The position numbers and the translations under genes were made by a program. Source: a bacterium (lineage in GTDB: Bacteria; Bacillota; Clostridia; Oscillospirales; Acutalibacteraceae). Taken from it: a DNA stretch of 10,691 nt. The DNA lies in the NCBI GenBank assembly GCA_020627425.1, contig JAHKXX010000325.1, positions 1-10,691 on the forward strand. The letters run 5' to 3'. Below are positions 1 to 4,641 of this stretch, piece after piece. The notes beneath the pieces were generated by a model. That model did not search any database. It was not told the DNA's origin and saw only the letters and a list, made by a program, of their open reading frames with translations. Positions within the stretch are counted from its first letter, which is position 1. Each line of letters starts with the position of its first letter.

Positions 1-36
1 AATGGTGGTGTGTTTTTTGTTATCTATTAAGATATT

Positions 37-135
37 TTATTCGGTTGTAAATATACTATAAGTAATTAGAAGTAGTACTATACTATTTGTATAAGTTAAA
101 AAACCGGTCACACCAAACGGAATAGACAAACTCAT
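37..135 (-). CDS. Possible 32-residue single-span membrane peptide (doubtful)
   Basis: Reading leftward out of copy A, an ATG at 133-135 opens a 32-codon frame ending at 37. The peptide has a hydrophobic C-terminal half (around SIVLLLITYSIF) that could span a membrane. It lies about 55 nt downstream of the conserved minus-strand promoter inside copy A (-35 at 221-226, -10 at 198-203). The only ribosome binding site is a weak AGG four bases before the ATG. The corresponding positions downstream of the same promoter in copies B and C do not encode a similar peptide, which argues against conservation. It may equally be a chance frame in AT-rich DNA. Confidence 0.15.
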   Translation of the reverse strand: MSLSIPFGVTGFLTYTNSIVLLLITYSIFTTE

Positions 136-197
136 TTGCCTGCATAACAATGTAGCGCTAAGTGCCGCCCTGTGCGGCACGACGCGGACGGATAGGT

Positions 198-226
198 ATA
201 ATAAACCAGACTCGTACGCGTGCCAA
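198..226 (-). promoter_or_regulatory. Element-borne leftward promoter, copy A
   Basis: Read on the minus strand, TTGGCA (221-226) is followed after exactly 17 bp by TATTAT (198-203); each hexamer matches the sigma-A consensus at 5 of 6 positions. The same pair and spacing occur in copies B and C. Transcription would start near 190, run into hairpin I and leave the window. The arms of the 8-bp inverted repeat at 182-189 and 214-221 bracket the -10 box and could be an operator. Confidence 0.5.
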
Positions 227-289
227 CAAAGTGGAGGACACAACCAACTACAGTGCGCGAATCGACCGCGGAGGCACTCCGCCGCCGGG

Positions 290-318
290 TTGACAGGGGA
301 GGGGGAGAGGGGTATAAT
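290..318 (+). promoter_or_regulatory. Perfect consensus sigma-A promoter at the end of copy A
   Basis: TTGACA (290-295) and TATAAT (313-318) are both perfect consensus hexamers separated by exactly 17 bp. Predicted start is near 325, about 40 nt before the start codon of the zinc-ribbon membrane protein gene, which it should drive. The promoter lies inside the right part of repeat copy A, so the element supplies the promoter of this gene. The spacer is almost pure G and A. With GGG at 287-289 the four G-runs fit a G-quadruplex pattern whose first loop is the -35 box. Confidence 0.75.
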
Positions 319-366
319 AATGGAATATGGGATAATGGATTTCGTGTGACCCGGTGGTGATTTTTG

Positions 367-1320
367 GTGACAGAAAGTGAATTTCAGGAATTTATAATAA
401 CTATAGGTTATCGCTATAATGAGAAAACAAAAACAGCGTTTAATTCGTTCGAAGGCTTTCATGCTTTGATCAGATTTTCCGAACAGGAAAACAGATATGC
501 ACTGACTATGAGCGCGGGTGCTAATAATTCCGCAGACGCGGCTGAGGCTGTGAAAAGAATAAAGGAATTTTACGAGGAGCATAAAAACTACATTATAAAG
601 GCTGAGTTTAAAAAACGCTCTATAAATATATATGTTAAAATGACTGTCGATTCCCAGACCGATAAAGAAGAACTGAAGGAGGCTGCACGGTTTATTATAG
701 AACTGTGTAAAAGCGAAAAGATCGTACCTGTGTGTAAGGTGTGCGGCAGACACCGTGAAACCGGTGTGTATATCATCGGTAAGGAAATGTGCGCTGTTTG
801 TTCTCGCTGTATTAACAGAAAACGCAGACAGTATATTCATAGAAGAAACGTTTTTGAAAAGAAAAAACAGAATATGCCTGCCGGTATTGTCGGCGCTCTC
901 TTTGGGGGTGCCCTGGGTGCAGCTGTCTATATCCTTATTTATCAGCTTCTGCCTACATACGGCGCGGCTGCGGCGGCTATAGTCGTGCTCTCTTATATGG
1001 GCTTTGTGGTTACGGGCAGCCGGGCAACCAAAAAAAGCGCCGTCATCTGTACGGCTCTGTCCGTGGTGATATTTGTGCTTGCGGAATATGCTGCTGTCGT
1101 TGCTAATATGGCTATAATTATAGAAAGAAACGGTGGTGGGATCGCTGTATCTGAGGCTATCACCGTGATAAACAACTCTATCTTTGTGGATGGCTCCTAC
1201 CTTGTACCGATTCTTGTGGATCTCGGCGTGGGCGTGGGCGTTATGATCGTTGTGGGTGTAGCATACTTCTTAAAAAGAAAATATACCAGACCTCTCAAGA
1301 TCTCTGACAATCTCCTTTAA
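367..1320 (+). CDS. Unrecognised zinc-ribbon, four-helix membrane protein
   Basis: I do not recognise this family. The 317-318 residue protein has three parts, numbered here from a TTG at 364. Residues 1-115 form a soluble alpha/beta-looking region without cysteines in recognisable motifs. Residues 124-149 carry CxxC (124, 127) and CxxCxxC (143, 146, 149), which looks like a zinc ribbon. After a very basic stretch (about 150-169), four hydrophobic helices follow at about 172-195, 199-217, 225-253 and 281-303, ending in a short basic tail. The start is either TTG 364 or GTG 367; GGTGG at 354-358 gives slightly better spacing for GTG 367. It has its own consensus promoter inside repeat copy A and ends at a strong terminator, so it is monocistronic. 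A membrane sensor or quality-control role is possible, but nothing in the sequence fixes it. Confidence 0.85.
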   Translation: MTESEFQEFIITIGYRYNEKTKTAFNSFEGFHALIRFSEQENRYALTMSAGANNSADAAEAVKRIKEFYEEHKNYIIKAEFKKRSINIYVKMTVDSQTDKEELKEAARFIIELCKSEKIVPVCKVCGRHRETGVYIIGKEMCAVCSRCINRKRRQYIHRRNVFEKKKQNMPAGIVGALFGGALGAAVYILIYQLLPTYGAAAAAIVVLSYMGFVVTGSRATKKSAVICTALSVVIFVLAEYAAVVANMAIIIERNGGGIAVSEAITVINNSIFVDGSYLVPILVDLGVGVGVMIVVGVAYFLKRKYTRPLKISDNLL

Positions 1321-1329
1321 CAAAAAACA

Positions 1330-1376
1330 GTCCCTCTGACAAAAGCTGCGGAATTTTGTCAGAGGGACGTTTTATA
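1330..1376 (+). terminator. Strong intrinsic terminator after the zinc-ribbon gene
   Basis: A perfect 15-bp stem (1330-1344 with 1354-1368) has a 9-nt loop and is followed by GTTTTAT. It starts 10 nt after the stop codon. The A-run before the stem is short, so it mainly serves the plus strand. Confidence 0.92.
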
Positions 1377-1483
1377 ATTATATGAATTGTATGCCGTGTG
1401 TTTTCTTTAGTGAAACAAAAATGCCCGATAGAAGTTTACAGTACAAAATTTAACCCTAAAATTTAAAAAATATTCATATCCAA

Positions 1484-1516
1484 TTAACACCTTATGAAAT
1501 ATTTTTGATATATAAT
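1484..1516 (+). promoter_or_regulatory. Candidate promoter of the small RNA unit
   Basis: TATAAT lies at 1511-1516, overlapping TATATA at 1509-1514, which has an extended -10 TG at 1506-1507. The best -35 is TTAACA at 1484-1489, 19 bp before the TATATA reading. The -10 is good and the -35 spacing is loose. Transcription would start near 1520. Confidence 0.5.
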
Positions 1517-1519
1517 GAG

Positions 1520-1640
1520 AGTGTATTAGAGTAACTAAGCCGCATCGGTGCTTTGATACGAATAGTTCTACCCTCCTCAATATTCCCCTTAAATTTAATG
1601 AGTGAAAGATCCGACTTTACCGCAAAGAGTCGGATTTTTC
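1520..1640 (+). ncRNA. Candidate trans-acting small RNA with C-rich seed
   Basis: An isolated transcript-sized unit of about 120 nt lies between a -10 box and a terminator, without a credible ORF. The 5' part can fold through GTAACTA (1531-1537) with TAGTT-CT-AC (1563-1571), with internal pairs CG and ATC against GAT and CG. Next comes an unpaired C-rich linker (1570-1589) with CCCTCCTC and TTCCCC, which is complementary to Shine-Dalgarno sequences. The 3' end is a terminator hairpin: ATCCGACT (1609-1616) with AGTCGGAT (1628-1635) and TTTTT. Hairpin, C-rich seed and terminator is the layout of Firmicute sRNAs such as RsaE, but I see no sequence match to a named RNA. It could also be an attenuated leader, though the next gene starts about 300 nt away behind another promoter and terminator. 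Confidence 0.5.
1609..1640 (+). terminator. Intrinsic terminator of the small RNA unit
   Basis: An 8-bp perfect stem (1609-1616 with 1628-1635), extendable by TTT/AAA across a bulged base, is followed by a T-run. The loop contains ACCGC. Confidence 0.8.
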
Positions 1641-1703
1641 ATTGCTGTAGTTATACCCCCGGTTATGTTACAATAAAGTTACTTATTGTTCATAGTTTGT
1701 TTA

Positions 1704-1732
1704 TTGATTTTTTTACAAAATAGTTATACAAT
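1704..1732 (+). promoter_or_regulatory. Promoter of the ytaF leader
   Basis: TTGATT (1704-1709) and TACAAT (1727-1732) are separated by exactly 17 bp; the start is expected near 1739. It would give a leader of about 197 nt before ytaF, containing the small Trp-rich ORF and the terminator at 1852-1890. Confidence 0.6.
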
Positions 1733-1771
1733 TAACACATAATATAGCTGACGAAAATACGGAGCCACAAG

Positions 1772-1828
1772 ATGTGGTGGCTATGGATGCTTATAACGAG
1801 GCTGTATCATGAGTACGGTCTTTCTTAA
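1772..1828 (+). CDS. Candidate 18-residue Trp-rich leader peptide
   Basis: The frame encodes MWWLWMLITRLYHEYGLS, with three Trp codons in the first five positions. A CGGAG at 1760-1764 sits 7 nt before the ATG. The start lies in the 8-nt loop of a hairpin (AGCCAC 1763-1768 with GTGGCT 1777-1782) whose 5' arm overlaps the ribosome binding site, so translation could be structure-controlled. It ends 23 nt before the terminator stem. The arrangement (short ORF with clustered rare codons, terminator, gene) is that of an attenuation leader, but the downstream gene is ytaF-like, not a tryptophan gene. No clear antiterminator pairing is seen. It may instead be a small membrane-active peptide or chance. 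Confidence 0.35.
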   Translation: MWWLWMLITRLYHEYGLS

Positions 1829-1851
1829 ATAATAAATTAAATGAAGGTGGG

Positions 1852-1890
1852 TTCGGACATCGGCTTTGCGGTCGGTGTCCGGATTTTTTT
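1852..1890 (+). terminator. Terminator in the ytaF leader
   Basis: An 11-bp stem (1852-1862 with 1873-1883, two G-T wobbles), a 10-nt loop and seven T residues. It lies 46 nt before the ytaF start, so ytaF is expressed either by readthrough (attenuation) or from an unseen promoter. A TTGTCT/TATTAT pair with 17-bp spacing at 1889-1917 exists but would start transcription inside the ytaF ribosome binding site. Confidence 0.85.
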
Positions 1891-1935
1891 GTCTGATTTT
1901 TTCCCTCTGCATATTATGAATACGGAGGGATAAAT

Positions 1936-2544
1936 TTGAATTTTACAGAAGCAGTAATACTGTCTGCGGCGCTTAGTATAGACGCGCTCATTATCGGCGC
2001 GGCATGCTCGGCGTCGGGTATAAGACTGACGCTGCTGTCAAGGGCTGTTATGGGAGCGGTGTCGTTTACCGTTACGGGCACCGCTGTATGGGCAGGAGGT
2101 CTGCTGTCACAGTTGACCACCCCCGGTATCGGCAGCGCGCTGGGATCTCTTATGCTGCTTGCGGTGGGGGTATACAGTCTTGTACGGTGTCTGAGACCTG
2201 TACCGGATAATAATGAAAAGTCGCTGAGAGTTTCTTCCGCTGCTATTTCGGATCCGGAGAAATGCGATGTGGACAATTCCAAGACAATAGAGCCTGCCGA
2301 GGCTTTATTTACGGGGCTTACTCTGTCGCTGGATTCGTTCGGCGCAGGCATAGGAGCAGGAGCCTCCGGAGGAGAGGCTCTGGTACCGTTTTTATGCGCC
2401 GCGTTTCAGATAGTGTTTTTATACGCCGGCAATGCGGCAGGACAAAGACTGCTGCGCAGAGCAGGAAAACAGGGCGGCAGAATAGGCGGCATCATATCGT
2501 CGTCAGTAATAATTGTACTGTCCGTGGTGCGTATTCTTTTTTAA
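1936..2544 (+). CDS. ytaF: YtaF/MntP-like sporulation membrane protein
   Basis: The 202-residue polytopic membrane protein has two halves with matching motifs: LSIDALIIGAACS (about 13-25) and LSLDSFGAGIGAGASG (about 130-145). Acidic residues D16 and D133 sit in the membrane segments, the pattern of the MntP/YtaF superfamily of six-helix proteins. A hydrophilic loop (about 88-120) separates the halves. In the family, MntP exports manganese, while YtaF is found in endospore formers and annotated as a sporulation membrane protein of unclear biochemistry; the repeated small-residue motif fits YtaF better. The start is TTG at 1936, chosen because GGAGGG at 1924-1929 lies 6 nt upstream. It is preceded by a terminator-containing leader, so expression is probably regulated by attenuation. 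No strong terminator follows. Family assignment is fairly sure; substrate is unknown. Confidence 0.85.
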   Translation: MNFTEAVILSAALSIDALIIGAACSASGIRLTLLSRAVMGAVSFTVTGTAVWAGGLLSQLTTPGIGSALGSLMLLAVGVYSLVRCLRPVPDNNEKSLRVSSAAISDPEKCDVDNSKTIEPAEALFTGLTLSLDSFGAGIGAGASGGEALVPFLCAAFQIVFLYAGNAAGQRLLRRAGKQGGRIGGIISSSVIIVLSVVRILF

Positions 2545-2879
2545 GTTTATTTGCACAAAATTGTTTGTGAAAACTTATACAAAGAGTACGAAATATAAGA
2601 CGCATAATACTTTGTGTATTTTGCCATAATAAAATAAAAAACTCAATTTTAAAATGCATTTTTAACAATTAATTGACGGCTTGTTTACAGCAGCGAAACA
2701 ATTTAAAGGATTTGTTAAAAACCGATATAGACATTTTGCACAAGGACGGAGTTGGCAATCAGTATAAAAATTATAATGTAAATATATGGAAAACCAACAA
2801 TTAGAAGAAAAACAACGGTTATAATGCACAAATAGCAACTCGAGATTTTATGAATATAAATAAATTTGACGGCATAGTG
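2545..2879. other. AT-rich intergenic region, no gene seen
   Basis: About 335 nt of AT-rich DNA without a credible coding frame. It holds a small stem (CACAAA with TTTGTG, about 2556-2571) without a T-run, a loose ACAAAG/CTTTGT inverted repeat at about 2580-2615, and several isolated TATAAT-like boxes (2772-2777, 2820-2825) that lack a -35 at a proper distance. It separates ytaF from the starch operon and probably carries upstream control sites for malE, none of which I can name. Confidence 0.5.
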
Positions 2880-2908
2880 TTGAAATTGAATACTCCGTAT
2901 GCTATTAT
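2880..2908 (+). promoter_or_regulatory. Promoter of the maltodextrin operon
   Basis: TTGAAA (2880-2885) and TATTAT (2903-2908) are spaced by 17 bp; transcription should start near 2915, giving a leader of about 113 nt before malE. The promoter is bracketed by two copies of ACGGCATAG (2869-2877 and 2916-2924), a possible operator pair 47 bp apart. Confidence 0.65.
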
Positions 2909-2921
2909 AAATATAACGGCA

Positions 2922-2964
2922 TAGGGATATTTGTATTTATTGTGCAGATTTGATAATATCCCTA
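2922..2964 (+). promoter_or_regulatory. Inverted repeat in the malE leader
   Basis: TAGGGATAT (2922-2930) and ATATCCCTA (2956-2964) form a perfect 9-bp inverted repeat with a 25-nt loop, at the very 5' end of the predicted malE transcript. No T-run follows, so it is not a terminator. It may stabilise the mRNA or bind a regulator; its role is unknown. Confidence 0.4.
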
Positions 2965-3027
2965 CTGTTCAAGGCACTAAGTGTGCGGAATTTTATAAAA
3001 AATTTTTATGAAAGAGGGATCATTATC

Positions 3028-4482
3028 ATGGTTAGTAAATCAAAAAGAGCTGCTGCTCTCGTACTTACCGCTGTTCTCGCGGCTGCTTCTCTCGCAGGCT
3101 GCGGCGGCACAACAACAGTAACAAGCGGCGGTACTCAGACAAGCGGCGGCACAACATCCTCCGCATCCACCGAAAGCAACGCAGGCAGCGGTGCAGGCGA
3201 TGCTGTTGATATCGACAGCGAGGAAACCATAAAGACCATAAAGGACGCTATGGCAAAAGAGGCTGAGGCTACAGGCGGAAAGATCAGCATGAAGCTCTGG
3301 TGCTCGGGCGATGACCTGAAGTTTGAGAAGAAGCTCATTGAAGAGTTCAAGGAGAAATATAAGGACGACAGATTCGAGATCAAGATACAGGCATCCGGCG
3401 CTATAGGCGAGGATGCAGCAGGCGGTAAGATCGTAGAGTCACCTCAGGACGGCGCAGACGTATTCAACTTCGCTGACGACCAGCTTTCAACACTCGTTGA
3501 GGCAAAGGCTATAGCAAAGGTAGCAAATCTGTTCCAGAACAACGTTGTAAAGAACAACTCCGAGGACGCTGTAACGGTTTGTAAGATAAACGATACCGCA
3601 TATGCATTCCCGAAGACCTCTGACAACGGCTACTTTATGTACTACGATAAGAGAGTATTCAAGGATGAGAAGTCTGTAGAGAATATGGACGATATGATCA
3701 AGACTGCAAATGAAGCAGGCAAGAGCGTATACCTCAACCTCAGCAACGGCTGGTACAACACAGGCTTCTTCTTTACAGCAGGCTGTACAGTAGAGTACAA
3801 GGACGGCGTTCAGACAGCAGACTATGCTAACGAAAAAGGTCTTGCAGCAGCAAAGGCTATGTGCCATCTTGCAGAAAACATTGACAAGGGCTTTGTAGGA
3901 ACAGCAGGCTCGGCAGGCGACAACGCAGCCGTACAGCAGGGCTTCGCTAACAACCAGTATGCTGCGGCTATCATCGGTACATGGATGGGTCCGGCTATAA
4001 AGAAGTCTATAGGCGAGGAGAACGTTGGCGCAGCTAAGCTTCCGACAGTTCTTATGGACGGCGAGCAGAAGCAGCTTCATTCCTTCGGCGGCTACAAGGT
4101 AGTAGGCGTTAACGCATTTACCAAGTATCCGACAACAGCACAGACACTGGCATACTTCCTGACAACAGGCGAATCACAGCTGAAGAGATATGCTTGCAGA
4201 GGTCTTATCCCCACAAACAACGAGGCTCTTCAGACTAAGGAAACCGTTAAGAACATTCTTGACGATACAGACGTACAGGTTGACATTCAGTCAGACCCGG
4301 CTCTGAAGGCTATAGACGCACAGCGTCAGTATGCTCATCCTCAGGGCAGCAGCGTAGGCGGCAAATACTGGGCAAGTAACATCGGCGGCTTCGGCAGCGA
4401 GATAGTTACCGCAAAGGGCAAGATCTCTGATGCAGACCTTGAGAAGAAGCTGAAGGATCTTGTTGACCAGATGAAAGGCTGA
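3028..4482 (+). CDS. malE: Maltose/maltodextrin ABC transporter substrate-binding lipoprotein
   Basis: A 484-residue family 1 extracellular solute-binding protein (MalE/MdxE-like) that captures maltodextrins outside the cell and delivers them to the permeases encoded downstream. The start at 3028 is chosen over a longer frame beginning at 2950 because AGAGGG lies about 9 nt upstream and it gives a textbook lipoprotein signal: SKSKR, a hydrophobic core, and lipobox LAGC with Cys25. A Gly/Ser/Thr-rich linker follows (about 26-60). The binding domain starts near residue 85 (KISMKLWCSGDD) and continues to the end, with the family-typical ADVFNFADDQ, YAFPKTSDNGYFMYYDKRVF and AAIIGTWMGP segments. 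Codon use is strongly biased, as in a highly expressed gene. It is first in the operon, after a promoter at 2880-2908. Maltodextrin as ligand is inferred from the sequence and the neighbouring amylase. Confidence 0.93.
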   Translation: MVSKSKRAAALVLTAVLAAASLAGCGGTTTVTSGGTQTSGGTTSSASTESNAGSGAGDAVDIDSEETIKTIKDAMAKEAEATGGKISMKLWCSGDDLKFEKKLIEEFKEKYKDDRFEIKIQASGAIGEDAAGGKIVESPQDGADVFNFADDQLSTLVEAKAIAKVANLFQNNVVKNNSEDAVTVCKINDTAYAFPKTSDNGYFMYYDKRVFKDEKSVENMDDMIKTANEAGKSVYLNLSNGWYNTGFFFTAGCTVEYKDGVQTADYANEKGLAAAKAMCHLAENIDKGFVGTAGSAGDNAAVQQGFANNQYAAAIIGTWMGPAIKKSIGEENVGAAKLPTVLMDGEQKQLHSFGGYKVVGVNAFTKYPTTAQTLAYFLTTGESQLKRYACRGLIPTNNEALQTKETVKNILDDTDVQVDIQSDPALKAIDAQRQYAHPQGSSVGGKYWASNIGGFGSEIVTAKGKISDADLEKKLKDLVDQMKG

Positions 4483-4641
4483 TCACGGCATACATTTTAA
4501 CTAATTAGTTGTCTGTAGACAATTAAAGACTTGATTGTAGGCAGTTCGCGCCGCAACTGAGCACGGACTGCTTACTTTATTCACACGGGTGAGTGTTGTC
4601 TTTTCTTCCTAACAGAGCTAAGAAAAAGGAGTTGTATATGA
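4483..4641 (+). promoter_or_regulatory. Intra-operon gap with two stem-loops
   Basis: This 159-nt malE-malF gap holds a 9-bp stem (4505-4513 with 4518-4526, one wobble, 4-nt loop) and a second stem (TAGGCAGT 4538-4545 with ACTGCTTA 4567-4574, one wobble). Neither has a T-run. In such operons stem-loops after the binding-protein gene commonly protect its mRNA from 3' decay and raise its level above that of the permeases; that function is inferred here. The gap also contains ACGGCATAC (4485-4493), close to the repeat flanking the malE promoter. Confidence 0.5.

Larger units (their letters stand above)
122..340 (+). repeat. Interspersed GC-rich hairpin element, copy A
   Basis: This is one of three related copies in the window, with ends approximate and judged by alignment to B and C. 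In order it contains: hairpin I at 162-180 (7-bp perfect stem, loop CCTGT); an inverted repeat with arms 182-189 and 214-221 (7 of 8 paired) around the invariant core AGGTATAATAAACCA at 194-208; hairpin III at 268-282 (6-bp stem, loop GCA, identical in all copies); and a 3' part starting TTGAC at 290. Unlike B and C, the fourth small hairpin is replaced here by G-runs (296-312). It is far richer in GC than its flanks. No transposase or target duplication is visible. It resembles modular non-autonomous repeats such as BOX or RUP in architecture only; I do not recognise the family. Confidence 0.85.

Noticed and set aside
1739..1890. T-box riboswitch ahead of ytaF, suggested by an AAGGTGGG stretch before the terminator
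   Set aside because: The invariant TGG-N-ACCGCG box and stem I motifs are missing and the leader is too short.
1889..1917. Promoter TTGTCT-17-TATTAT directly before ytaF
   Set aside because: The implied start falls on the ytaF ribosome binding site, so a usable mRNA would not result; the -35 also overlaps the terminator T-run.
1520..1930. Known riboswitch (yybP-ykoY manganese, c-di-GMP, fluoride, guanidine or purine class) ahead of ytaF
   Set aside because: I compared the remembered core motifs of these classes with the sequence and found none; a covariance search would settle it.
1841..1933. A 30-codon ATG frame across the ytaF leader terminator
   Set aside because: No ribosome binding site, and it is just the terminator and T-run read as codons.
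2545..2949. MalR/CcpA (LacI-type) operator upstream of malE
   Set aside because: I looked for the usual CG-centred palindrome and cre-like pattern and saw no convincing match.
2950..3027. N-terminal extension of the maltodextrin-binding protein
   Set aside because: The extra 26 residues would bury the lipoprotein signal, and the ribosome binding site belongs to ATG 3028.
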